Positions 10,201 through 22,200 of a stretch of 64,000 nucleotides of DNA are shown here, piece by piece (within the stretch, counting starts at the first letter, position 1; each line of letters begins with the position of its first letter). This stretch comes from Amoebophrya sp. A120 (Eukaryota; Sar; Dinophyceae; Syndiniales; Amoebophryaceae), in NCBI GenBank assembly GCA_905178155.1, contig CAJINV010000020.1, forward strand, positions 1,178,001-1,242,000, in the 5' to 3' direction. The notes beneath the pieces were generated by a model. That model searched no databases. It was not told the origin of the DNA and saw only the letters and a list, made by a program, of their open reading frames with translations. The position numbers were made by a program, and so were the translations under genes.

Positions 10201-13200
10201 CCGGGCTAATTCTTTTCCTTCTTTCCGCAGGTTAAGCTCGAACATCCGGATTTTCTTGAGCTTCGTCTTTTCTAAGTTGAAGATCTTGGCGATTTCCGCC
10301 GGCGGGGCGTCGCGATGCTCGCGGTACATTGTTACTGCTGTGAGCGCGAAATTGCGGGTCTGCAACAAAGAACTCCACTTCTTTCCTTGCATCGTCTCGC
10401 TTTGAGCCGGATAGTGCCAAATTTCACTTAAATGGCTACGGACACTGTCCATCGCGCACGCCAGCGCTTCCGCGAGTTTCCCTTGGCAAGCCTGCCGAGA
10501 AGCAATTGCTTCCAAACAATCCAACAAAGTCACGCACGTGGAACGTAACTTGTCGGGGTCGGAGGATTTGGAGGCAATGAGGTTTTTGGACATGCACCAG
10601 CGGAAACCAGTGATGACTTCCATCAGCTGTTTCGAATTTTGTTCAGATTTTCCTAAGTCCTTGATGTTCATCAACATTGACTTCGCCTGCCGGTCTACCG
10701 GCTGTTTGACGAAGTAATCGATATGCTCGAGATTCATCCTAAGTCTGACTATCAAAAAGCTGATCGTGGCAAAGGTCCCTGTGGATGAAAAAAAGGCAAG
10801 GCACTAAAAGAGGCATGGGGTGACAGCTGTACTAGCTGTTTCTGTGCTCCAATTTTTTTGATCGTATCGTCGTGCCCCATTTGATCTGGGCTTTTACAGG
10901 GCGGCAAAAAATGCCCGTGCGCAGGGTGGGCCGTGCTCTAGGCTTTTTTCCCTCCAGGAGCCGGGGGCTACCCCAGAGCATATGGATCACGTGTGTGGGC
11001 GCTCTAGAGAATGGCACGGGAGCGTCCTCCATACCACTTACTGCGGCTCTGACATGTATGACAAATTGAAAGTCGGGTAGCCAGAATATGGGGTGCTAAA
11101 TACATCAATTCGGGTAAATTGTCAATAACAATAGAACCGGCAGCGTTCGGCTTTCTGCGCCACCAAGTATGCCACGCTCGCACACAGGAGGGAATAACCG
11201 TTGATGAGGCCGAGTTCGATCAGCATGTACAGAATCAAAACTCTTCCCGCGGACGTTGAGTAGAGCTTAATGATGTAGCACCAGTGCTGCGCGGACCGGT
11301 AAGTGCGCATGAACGATTCAAAGTCAAAACGACTGTCGTCGTAAGCGGCTCGTGCTAACAGTGCAGGCGCATTGTGCAGGCGTTGCACCAGAATCCAGCA
11401 CTTCTGTACGAAAATGCGCGTGACATAGGCCCAAAAGCGCCAGCCCGAGAGGTGCATCAACGGTCGTTCCATCTTGTTATGATTTTTGCTAATACTTAGT
11501 CTATCATTCGTCAAGGATTTTTGCTCTCGTGCAGTCGCTCGAGCAGTGAAGACGAGAAGGAAGGACGAAAAAGCGGTAGAAGAACAGAGCGAGACAAGAA
11601 TGTCCATGCTGGGCGTGGGCATCAGGGTGTGATTCCTTTTGTGTGGCGAGTGTTAAACTACGCTGTACAGATTTTCGCCACAGTTCTGAATGAAGTCCAG
11701 TACTTTCCCGCACACCGCCATGTCACAATTGCCCTCGCCTGCGTGAGCGAAAAGCCTCGGGCAGAGTTCTTGAAAGCTCGAAAGTGAGATTTTTCCCCAG
11801 GCTATTTTCTCAATGCAAGCTGTAAACTTGATCGCGTCGTCGTCGTGTATGAAGGACGCATGTGCGCTGTCGAGATTCCTGAGGGCTAAGACACTGTTGT
11901 AATCATCTATGGCTTTGCTCTCGTGCATATTCACCATGTTCCTGAGCTCTGTGCTGGAAGTGGGTGCATAGTGGATATCTAAACAGTAGGAATTTCTCCA
12001 GCCGCCCTGGTGATATGCTAATCTGCGTGAGGCGTCGTGGGCAATAAAATGCTTTGCCCCACCTTTGCGGAGTGAGATCGGCTTCTTTGGAGCTACATCC
12101 GGCAAGGCCGTTTCGAAGAATGTTTTCACATCTTTGCGAATGCCGTCCTTGCTACTCTTCTGCCCGCCCCTATTTCTAATGTTAGCGCTACCGATTACGA
12201 AAAAATAAGCGTCGTTTGGCGACCACTTTCTGCCAATAACAGCGTCGAAGAATGCCCTGCCGAACCTTTGGCAAGCTCCTAAGAGGGTCGTGAAGTATGA
12301 TGGTGCCCAGGCTTCTGAGCCCTGAGACAACTGGTCGCTTTTTGCGTGCGCTACAAAAGTTGCAAATTGGGGCGAGATGCCGCTTGTGCATGTTACAGTA
12401 ACATCCTTCGCCCTCAGCTCGCGCAATTCGTCGCTTCTTCTTACACAGAAGAAAGCGACAATTACCATCGTCAGCTTCTGCAACCGCATTACTAAACTGA
12501 TGTCTGATGGTGACATGTTGAGAACTGCACGCTTGGACCATTCCTTGTCTGCCTTGAGGAGGTGTCCATGGTGTTGTGACCAGTGATCCCATTCTGCGTG
12601 GTACGCATCCAGCATCTCGGTCGTGGAGGGACACCATTTTGCGTCGAGCGGGGCACCATGGTGTGCTTCTTTCTTGAGCCTGAGAATGTTAACATTATGG
12701 TATATCCATATGGAAATGATTATATGGCGCAAATAATTGTGGCAGTAGTAAGAAAAAAATTCTCGAGCAGTAAGAAAGAGCATTACCCTTTCCACAGCTT
12801 CTGGAAAAAGGCTCCTCTGTTCTTCGTCGTGTACCCACTGAGCTCTACCCGGGAGGCATTGAAGGCGTTCAATGCGGCGCTTAGCTGCAGGAAGGCGCCC
12901 CACCGTATCCGGTTCGTCTCTTTGTTTTTGTAGGCTTTATGAATCTCGTGGACGTGGGCAAAAGCTACGAGCATGAGGGTGGCCCCGGCATCGGAGGTTA
13001 TGGGCCATAAAACGAACCCAAGTTCTTTTGCTACTGCTGGCACAACTTTTGACAAAATTGCCGAGTATCCTTTCGAAGTGCCATCCGTGATGGACGCACT
13101 CGCGTGCTCTGCGGTGGCTGCGGTCAGGAGTTCGGCAGCCTGGTTCGATAGCGGGAACGCGTCGAATATGCCGTTGCTCGACGCTTTGATCTCGAAATCG

Positions 13201-16200
13201 AAAGTCACTCCGTCTTCACAGAATGGCTTGCACTTTACAACGGCTTTTCCTTTCGCTTGCTGGTAAAAATGTAGCACGCTCGCGATCGACGGAGTCGGCG
13301 TTGAGAGAATGACGTTGCCCGGTCTGGAAATGAGTGCAACTGAATCAGACGTGGCATCGCTCCCGGACGACGACGACGAAGCCATGCTGAAGTTGACTGA
13401 TAAAGACGATGCTGAACTTGACGAACTGCTGCTGCTGACAGGCTTGAAATTCAATAATGCGTCGAGCGGCTTTTTAACTTCTTCTTTCCGTTTCTCCATG
13501 TGCTCGTGGATGCCCGCCAAACGAAAAGCAGAGGAAGCGAATTTGTGCTGGCTGCTTGGTGAAGACACCGCCGTTACAAAACCTGAATCCGGGATGATTT
13601 CGCTGAACTCATCAAGTGCCTGCTCATGCCAGTCTTCCACTTGCACCAGCTCAGTTTCTACGGCGTCCATGATGGTATTGTAATAATCTGGGGCTTTTCG
13701 CTTTGATGGCTGTGATGGTCTTGCTGCGTCACTCAACTGTGGGTGGCTTTTTGTGGTTGACTTCTTGTCGGCTCCTGCTAGCTCCTTCAGGGAGGCTGCA
13801 ACTGCTGCTTGCTCTGCCAGTTTTTGTAGCTCGCGCCGCAGGACGTCCTCGCCCAGGGCTTCGTGACACGCATTATTTGCAATGAACTTACTCATTATTG
13901 TATTTACAACCTATTCGCACTAAAGAAGCGGCAGGACGTAAAAGTACGAAGCTGAATCGTAAGCGGCTTATCGCTCTGGTCAGAAATCACTCAGAGTGTA
14001 GCGTCATGTCGCTGATGCGCTCTGGAGATCTCAACAAGCAGCTGCTGCGTAAAAGGACAAAAAAGACGCAAAACAAGAAAAAAGGAAGAACACTGCGACC
14101 TGCTCGTAACCTCCTGTGCAGATTTGCGGGCTGGTGCTGAGACTTCTATTTCATCATTTAAAAAATTCGTAAGGAACGTTTTGCAGACTGATTATTGTCC
14201 GAACGGGTTGTTATACGCTGGAGCTGAAGCTTTTCCACCATTGTTTTTCTGTCGCTTCAAACCGGCCCCCTTCCCGCCCTGATTGTTAAACTGTGGGGCC
14301 TTTGGGAAGGGACGCAGCATATTACCACCTAGACCTTGCTGCTGGCTTCCATGCTGCTGGAACTGCTGGCTCCCCTTGCCTCCTCCTTTGAGGGGACAGT
14401 CTTTGTTCCAGTGCGCCTCACCACCACATTGCGGCTTTGGGCACTTGATGCAGCAGATGTTTCCCGCTGCAGCGCACGCTTTCAAGCCCAGCTGGCCGCC
14501 CTTGTGGTGGTTGCCCGGTCCTTTGCCTGCCATGATGCAGCTGACGCAGCTCTGCGTGTGGGACATCCAGGTAGACAGAATCGCGGGACTCTTCGCATTC
14601 GCAGCCTCCAGTGCACCTAGGCCGCCCGCGGTCGTTTTGGGTGCGTTATTCATGATGGCGTTGATTTCGTCGCACGCAATTTTGTTCTTCTGCTGCTCGG
14701 AGCTTGCACCACCACCGGGGTGCTGTCCCAAGTCCGGGACTCGATTTTTGTTGTTGCCGCCGATCATAGACATGAGATTTCCACCCAGTTGCATCATGCG
14801 TTGAATGATATTTGGTTTACACAAATTATCACACGCTGCCGCTGTCATGGCCGCCGCGTATTCTAAATTGTAAAATCCCTCGTCGGTTGGAGATGTGGTA
14901 TACTTGTTTTTGAGCTGGGCCGCGAATTCTTTGATGAAGAAATATCTGAGGAGAGTTTGTTTTTATCATTACTTAGCAAAACAGCTCACTCATGCGTGAA
15001 TATGCAAAAGGCATGGCAGAATACAAAGGATGAACAAACGATGAGTGAGAGTCTGGAAGCATCGGACAAAACAAACAGGATATACGTACACTTGGTAATT
15101 GTAATTCAGCGGTAGCTTCTTGGGCGCGATCGAGTTTTTGGTCAACGCGGCTGATTTTCGTTCGTAGTATGTCACTGGCCATAAGAAATACCGGGCCAGG
15201 ATAGTCCACTCTTCGTTCGGGAAGAGGTCTATCAGTGTCTGGAGGTATTGCCTCAACTCGTACAAGGAACCCGCCGGGGGCAAGATCATGTTCTTCCAAC
15301 TGCGCTTGGGAATATCTTGCTGGTTGGTACTGTCGATGAAGCTCTGTGAGATCAAAATGTAGAATCAAAATAAACCGATATGCAACATCCACATCATCAC
15401 ATGACCAGAAAAAACAAGATATGCCTGTGCTGCCGCGTTGGTGGTTGCCAGGTGCACGGCGAACAACTTCATCATGAACTTGCCTTGGTCTTTGTCGATT
15501 TTCTGAGATCTTCTGACCGGGGGGCGCTTGAGAGTTTCGTAGTACTTGGCCTTCAGGTCGATCGGTGTGGCCGCGAAGGTTGCGCACCACGGGTGGGCTG
15601 CAGTCACTTGCTGAGTGACGTCTGCTGTGCCCGCTCGCTGATCGATCCTGTCCTTGACTTTCGAGGAGTCCGAGAGTGTCTTCGTTCTTTTGCAGGCTTT
15701 GCATTTCCCAACTTTTGTCTGGAAATCGTAGCTGCCGAACTCGTCGATTAGGATGACCCCTCCAATCGTCTTGTAGCAGTTGGAGCAAATGCAGGAAAAT
15801 GCTGCACAGCTTGCTTCCGAGCAAAACAACTCACGATCGGCATCGGCGATCGTGCCGGAGAAGCAGATAACGCATCTTGGAGACATCGTGAGCGAATGCT
15901 GGTTGCACTCAAGTAAAGCTGTACATTGCACATAAATACAAATGAAGAGGTAGGAGGATCGTGTTCTGTGTGACGACGACAGGAAGACGAAAAAGGAAAG
16001 AAAAAATAAAAAAGCATGTGCACAGGACGTCATAAAAGTAGAACGCAACGCGATCATAAAACAACGAAAAACGCGAGCTATCACAAATGCTTTTTTGAAT
16101 TGGACTTTTTCGTAAATGAGCAAACTTTTGCGCTCAGAAAGACCTACTAGCGTCAGCTCGTATCACAAGACATGTTCGTCTGAAATCTAAAGAGCTCTGA

Positions 16201-19200
16201 TCCTAGCTTTCGGCTAGTTCTCGTTTTGCAACTGCAGGCGCTGTTCATTGCGCTGCAGCGGCTCATTGAAAGTATCGTTTGTCATGTTCGACGCCACGGA
16301 TCTTTCAGATAACAATTTCACCGCACCGGGTTCGGTGGGGGCTTGTCCTAAGAACCAGTCGGCGAAGGCCGGGCTCCAGGCCTTGGCGGAGGCGAACTGT
16401 GGCAAGAAAATAGTCGGAAACTCCCAGAGTAACGTCTTGAATCTCTGGGACGGCTTTGCCCCCATCGCCAGGCGACTCACCGTTTCCTGAAAGAATTGAT
16501 GAAAATGCACATTACAAAGCAATGCAAGAGAAAAAGCATCAGTATGTCATGCATAAGATACAATGAAACGCAACTAATACCAGCAGAGCGCTTGTAGTTC
16601 GCAACTTAGATTCTCGCAGTTCCTGGCTGTAGGCCATGCAGTTGGCTCTGGCAATTTGCGGGTCTTGGTGCTCATCATCCATGATGGTGAACGCACGCGG
16701 GCCTGCTGCTTGTACGCGCTGAGCATGAGCTTCGACGAGGTTGGCGACCGTCTCCAAAGACAGGCTTCCGCACACCAACGCACACCAGACGGGCGTGTGC
16801 AACGAAATGTCGTTGGCACACGAGGAGAGGACACGCTGCATCTGCAGTAGATCGGCAGCGGATAACGACAGAGCCATCTTGTTCTGTGTCCAAACACGAA
16901 TTTCTGTCTTCTCGCCTGCAGGGCAGAGGGAAAGTAATTCGCGGAGATCCTTTTTCAAACGGGAAACTACAAGCAGTGAACCGGATGAAAGCAGGGGCAT
17001 CGCGTGGTCTCGGTAACAGCGCGATGCAATAACTAACCAAAGTCACGCAAGATCAACGAAGTTGACACGTAACACAGATCTTGGAGAAATACGCGACAGT
17101 GATCCAGACAGGAGCCAAGAACACAGGCGCGTTGCAGACTTATGCATGGCGCGCACAAGGTGCGCTCCAATGACAGTGGCAGCTGCAGCCGAAGGCTACC
17201 ATGGTCCATAACGAACCGATGGCTTTCTGACATGTTATCAGAGATTATCGGAACTGTGTGTGCATCGCGGATGTGCAATGCCCAACAGGACCTTAATCGA
17301 CGACGAAGGAACCGAGACGACGAAAGGCGACGAAAAGCTGCTGGTGTGCAGATTTCGAACGCGAAAAGGAGCTGCCACAATGCCGGGCGACAAGGTCGCC
17401 GTGCGAATGTGTCATTCGCTTTTCAAAATAAAGCGTGAGTGTGGTGACCGGATGCTCACAGCCCCGACTTACGAACTACCATAGACAACTCCCACAATTG
17501 ACGATCAACTATTTCCTTACGAAAACCTCAGATCTCATAATTTTCTGTGAATAACCCTTCCCGCCCTGAAACTTGCACGTCCAATTTTCCTGGATGGTTG
17601 CAGCAATACCGGACTCGTCTGGCGCTCCTCCTGTTGCAGCCCATGCGGCCGGCGATGGCCGTGCCTCGAGTGTACTACTACTGCTGGGTTCATCTGACTC
17701 CTCGTTCTTCTTATCGGATGGCTCCGTGTCGGTGTCGCTACCGCCCTTCTCCGGAGGTTCCCCGCCCTTCTCCGGTTCTTGTCCCGTGTCGCTACCACCA
17801 GCCGGGTTTGCTGCCGTGTCGCTCCCACCGGCCTCATCTTTTTCTGCCGTGTCCTTGCTCTCACCGGCCGCCTTGTTCTCCGGTTCTTGTTCCGTCGTCC
17901 TGGTTTTCGTTTTCTGTGGTGGCGGTAGAGCTGCAACTATACTTTCACCGCCAGGGACAAACGACTCGACGAAGCTTTCGAGCGCCCCGGCCAGCCCGCC
18001 GCTGCGCTTGTCCAGCAGACCGGGGAGGGAGTTCCAAAAGGCCGCGTTCGCCTCACCTGCCTTCTGCGCCTCGTGGAACAGAGGCTTTTCGAACCCGCCC
18101 TCCATGAAGGATTTCGCGTTTTCCTGCTGCGCTTCCTCGAACGCGCCCGTTTCCACCACTTCCACCATGTCACTGGCGCCGGGAAATGCGTCTGCGCTCG
18201 GCTTCTGGCTGTCCACAAAGATGACGTTGGTGATCTTATCCAGGTCCTCGTCGGGGTCAAATTCAGCGCTCGCAGAACTGGAAGGTGAACTGCTTGCACC
18301 AGAAGTTGTACCATCAGCTCCTGTCGAAGAGGAATCTTGTTCCACTGTAGAAGAACCTCCTCCTGCTGCACCCTTCGTCCACGGCGCAAAGTCCGCGGCG
18401 GACCGTCCCACGCCAACCGTTGCTCCGCCGCCGGCCCGCTTGGCGCTGAGCGCACGCACCACCGCGTCGGCCAGACGCTCCAGCTCCGGCACCGCGTGGT
18501 AGCCCATCTCCGCCTTCTCCCGGGCCCGCTGTGCACGCACCACCAGGCGGCCGGGAATCGCCCGGTGCCACACGGTGTCGTCGTCTGCTATGGCGTTCTC
18601 AAGTGGTAGTACATTCTCAACCGTTACATGAATTTGTGACGCAAGAATTGAAATAAAAGTGAAAGGGGGGAGCATTGCGCGTCTTGCATGACAGACTTGG
18701 TACAGATTAACAGCCTCCTTGGCCTTTCCAGAATTTGTCATGCTGAGCAGCTTAATCGTGTAGATGATAATGGTAGTTTTGCATGACAAATCACGTAACA
18801 CTAACAGTTGAGAATGTCACGTTTGAGAATCCCATATCTGCTACCGCGATTAGGCTCTGGTACCCAATCCGGAACCGTCCCGGGTCGTTTGCGGGCGGGG
18901 GTGCGGGCGCTTCGTCAGGGTCAGCTGCAAGTGTTTTTTTCAGTTCCTCTCTGGTTTGTATTCTAATTCCTTCCTGCACAGCGGAGGAGGAGGATGCTGC
19001 ACTGGAGCTGGCACTAGCAGCTGACGTCGCAGCAGCTGCACTGGAAGTGGAAGAAGATGAGCTACTTCCCTCAGCCTTCTCCTCCGCAGGTTTATTGTTC
19101 AATGCGTCCATCATGCTCTCGAAGGGATACGGCACCTTGTTCAAATCTTCGCTGTTTTTCTCCTGCCCGAGCTTGCGCAGTGCCCGCGTGACCACATACT

Positions 19201-22200
19201 TCGCGGGGTATTTCAGGTCGTAGGCCTCGCGTTTCCGCTATCCACAGAAAAAAACCCACCCACATCCATTGTTTGCATGACAAACACATGACTTGATACG
19301 TGTTTTGCATGACAAATTGGATGTGGATGGATCTTTTTCTGTGGATATCCGCACTAGCGGCTTTATCTTCGCGGCTGGAGGCTTAGGCTTCGCTGACGCG
19401 GCGCCTTCCGTCTCTTTCTTCGTCGACACCTGCACTGCACTGGTCGGCTCTAAGGCAGATCCCTTGGTAATGGGGCTGTTACTCCCGTTGACCCCGCAGA
19501 GAATGTTCCGGATCAGCAGCTTTTTGTTTTGCGGAATCGTGTCGGTGTTCCACCAGCGCTGCACTCTCGCGACGGCTTTGTCCATCCGTTCGTGCGGGAC
19601 CGCGCGCGGATCCAGGCGGATCTCCCGATCGCGGAAGATCGGGTCCGTCCAGATGGAGCGGAGCTGCGCGCCCTGGACGCGCTCCCGCTCCAGGTCCGGG
19701 TTGCTCGCGGCTGTGATAAGACTCCGCACGGTGTCCGGGCTCCACACGTTCGGGATTTCGCCGGTCGCCCCGTCCGGCTCGTACTGCTTTGTCAACTCCG
19801 AATTGGGTTGCGCCGGCCCGGCGGCCTGGGTTTCGCAGCGCTCCTTCCGCCGGGTGGGGTCCAGCTCCTGGTCGCGCCACCGGTAGATCCCTAAAGAGTC
19901 CTGGTAGAGTATGGGGCTCTCAAGCGTTACATTCTCAGCTGTTATGTGCTTTGTCATGCAAAATCACCATCAGAACCGACACGATCAAGCTGCTTCGCAT
20001 GGCAAATTCTCGAAGCGCCGGGCAGGCTGATAATCTGTGTCCAATCTGTCACGCAAGACGCGCAAGGGCAAGGTCCCCACCTTCACTTTTGCCATTCTTG
20101 CATCACAAATTTATGGAAACAGTTGAGAATGTAGCATGTGAGAACGCCATACAGAAGATCCCGTACCGGCTCGTGCCCTCGTCCTGGTGCTGCAGGTCCG
20201 TATCCTGTGCAAAAGTATCGCACTCGTATTGCAATCATGCACTACAAATCTTTTTCTTGAGGCAGATCAGCATTACAAATCTTATTTCTCATGCTGAGGA
20301 AATTTGTGATGCATTTATACCAGTACGATACTTTTGCACTTCATAGTCCGGGTGCTGCAGCAGCACGCCTGGCCGCCATAAACAAGACTTCTCGTTGCCC
20401 TCGGAGCTCAATACGTGCACCAGGTCTCCCGGCGCAAACTCGCCGGGCATCACCAGTCCGGGCTGCGCCCGCAGCGACAGCGCGTCTGGGAATCGCACGA
20501 CGCGGGGCTTCACGTCGCCCTGCGCCAGGTCTTTCTGCCGGATGTTAGCCGCGGCCTCGATTGCAGGGGGCGTAGCTGCCGCCTTGTTCTCTGCTCCAGC
20601 AACAGCAGTCTGGTGTTCTTGTTGGACCTGCAGTTCCTGCTTCTTCGTGGTTTCGGTTTCGCCCACTTCGACAGCAGAACTACTGCTGGAAGATGATTTT
20701 TTCCCTGCCGTCTTGAGGCTGCTGCAGCCGGGCACTTTGACTTGCCAATATTTTCGCTTCTTGCCGTCCTTGTCTCGACTGAAAACGTAGTCGAGGATGC
20801 CACGGAAATAGCCAAGGCAATTCGGTCTGGTTTTGTCGTTCAAGTATATCCGGACCTGATCCCCCGCAGTGAAATGGTCCCAAAATTGGAAGCATCCTGT
20901 GCAAAATTATCGCACTCATATCAAATGGTGCTAGTCTTCTTGCATTACCGATGATCTAGACTAGTTTTTTACCTGAAGCTGCGTGACAGATTACATTCTT
21001 CCTGTTGGAAAAATTTGTCATGCGATAACTTATACATAGTGATAGTAGTGCGACAGTTTATTTGCAATGCTTAGAAAGGCCCCGGGGACGCGTGCGAACT
21101 CGTCGATGGTGCGGAGGACGCGTCGCACGTCGGGCAGCTCGGTGGGAGCCGTACCGTCCGCCGCGGGCTCCAGTAACTCCAGGTCCTGCAGCGCCCCCCG
21201 CACTTCCCCGGGCAGCTGACATTCGTGGTAGTGGAACGGGTCCTGTCGGTTTTTCGCCATCCGCTGGCCGCGCTTGGCCAGGTCCCGCACCAGAAACACG
21301 TCCTGCAGGGAGAGCGCGTCCACCGTGCCGCTGACCAGAAAATTCAGCCCCGGTTCCTTGCGGCGGACGACGCGTTCGTTCTGCGCGGCGGACCCGTCGT
21401 TCAAAGCGGTCACCACCTCGTCGCCAGCGCCCATCGACCAGTCGTACTGCTTACGCCCGCCGCCCGCAGTCTCGGTGGCCGTCACCTTCGCGAGATACGC
21501 TGGGTCCTGGAGCAGCTCCTGCATTTTTTCCTCCGTAAACTTCTGCCGGGCCTGCCGCTCGTCCTCGGCAGACTGGATTTTGTCCGGATCCGCCCGGTCC
21601 TCCTCGGACGGGGCGATCGCCGACACGTCCTGCAGGTCCACGGGCGCCAGCGCCGCGAGCCGCATGCCCCGCACCTCGGACACATCCACCCAGCCGGGCT
21701 CCGCGAGCCGGCTGTAGTCGCCGCAGGTCTCGCGCAGCGCGCGGATCGCCCGGGAGTTCAGTCCGGGAAACTTCCCGAACTTCCCCGACACCTGCCAGCC
21801 GCCCAGCTGCCACATCACGGCGTCGACTTGCACCCGGTCCCCCATGGTGCTCTGCGCGGTCCGCCGCAGGCTGTCCCCGGCCTTCAGTTTGTAGATCTGG
21901 ACGCGGGCGTGAGGGTCCTCGGCGTTGGTCGTGTAGGACTCAAAGATCGGCACGTCGTTGCTCGCCACCTGAAAGAAGGGGTGGTGGAGGCTCCGCCGTT
22001 GCACGAAGTACTTCGGCACCGGGTGCGCGGCGGCGCCGTCCCCGCTGCTGAACGTGATGAAAAGCTTGCGGATGTCGTCCGCGCGCGTTTCGAGCAGGTC
22101 GCTCTCGGGCGTCTCAGCCTGCAAGACCCTTGCGCCTTTCTGCGCGGCCGCGACCAAACCTCCAGATCCGGTGCCTGCTCGTCTGGTGTTGAGCTGCAAT

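Larger units (their letters stand above)
4780..17542 (-). mobile_element. DIRS/PAT-type tyrosine-recombinase retrotransposon, 12,763 bp, apparently full length
   Basis: Read on the minus strand the order is: A1 repeat (17542-17420), ORF1 (17000-16214), Gag with zinc knuckle (15886-14192), tyrosine recombinase (13895-11653), ORF4a (11472-10832), ORF4b (10737-10084), RT-RNase H (9102-5460), B1 (5420-5233), A2 (5236-5114), a 146-bp spacer, and B2 (4967-4780). Split direct repeats, a tyrosine recombinase instead of a DDE integrase, and the absence of target-site duplication define the YR retrotransposon order (DIRS, PAT, Ngaro). The A copies differ at 1 of 123 positions and the B copies at 4 of 188, so insertion is recent. 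At nearly 13 kb it is about twice the usual size of the order. The long coding capacity and the many introns explain the length. Confidence 0.88.
4686..17553 (-). mobile_element. compact hairpin introner split by the DIRS-like element
   Basis: The left half is 4686-4779 and the right half 17543-17553, with AATT present on both sides of the break. Rejoined, the ends are TATTCCCTGAAAATTAACC and, on the other strand, TATTCACAGAAAATTAACC, a near-perfect terminal inverted repeat. It matches the 109-bp introner at 19239-19347 and the 115-bp one at 41827-41941, including the inner TGCATGACAA motifs. The flanks are GCCCT on the left and ACCCT on the right. Removing 4686-17553 plus one flank copy joins ...GGKG to KLRDLSTWEQ in frame. 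Confidence 0.8.

Noticed and set aside
11653-13895. Crypton DNA transposon as source of the tyrosine recombinase
   Set aside because: Recombinase, Gag and RT-RNase H all lie between matching split repeats on one strand, which makes a single retrotransposon the simpler reading.
15344-15424. Alternative Gag frame using a GTCATG donor (reading ELHRQYQPARYSQAQ)
   Set aside because: The other frame gives an aromatic, helix-forming sequence that continues in phase over the next intron into the zinc-knuckle exon; the alternative runs into a stop.
17547-18502. Plus-strand frames of 186 and 309 codons
   Set aside because: Shadows of the exon 18583-17554, whose minus-strand frame joins in phase at both ends.
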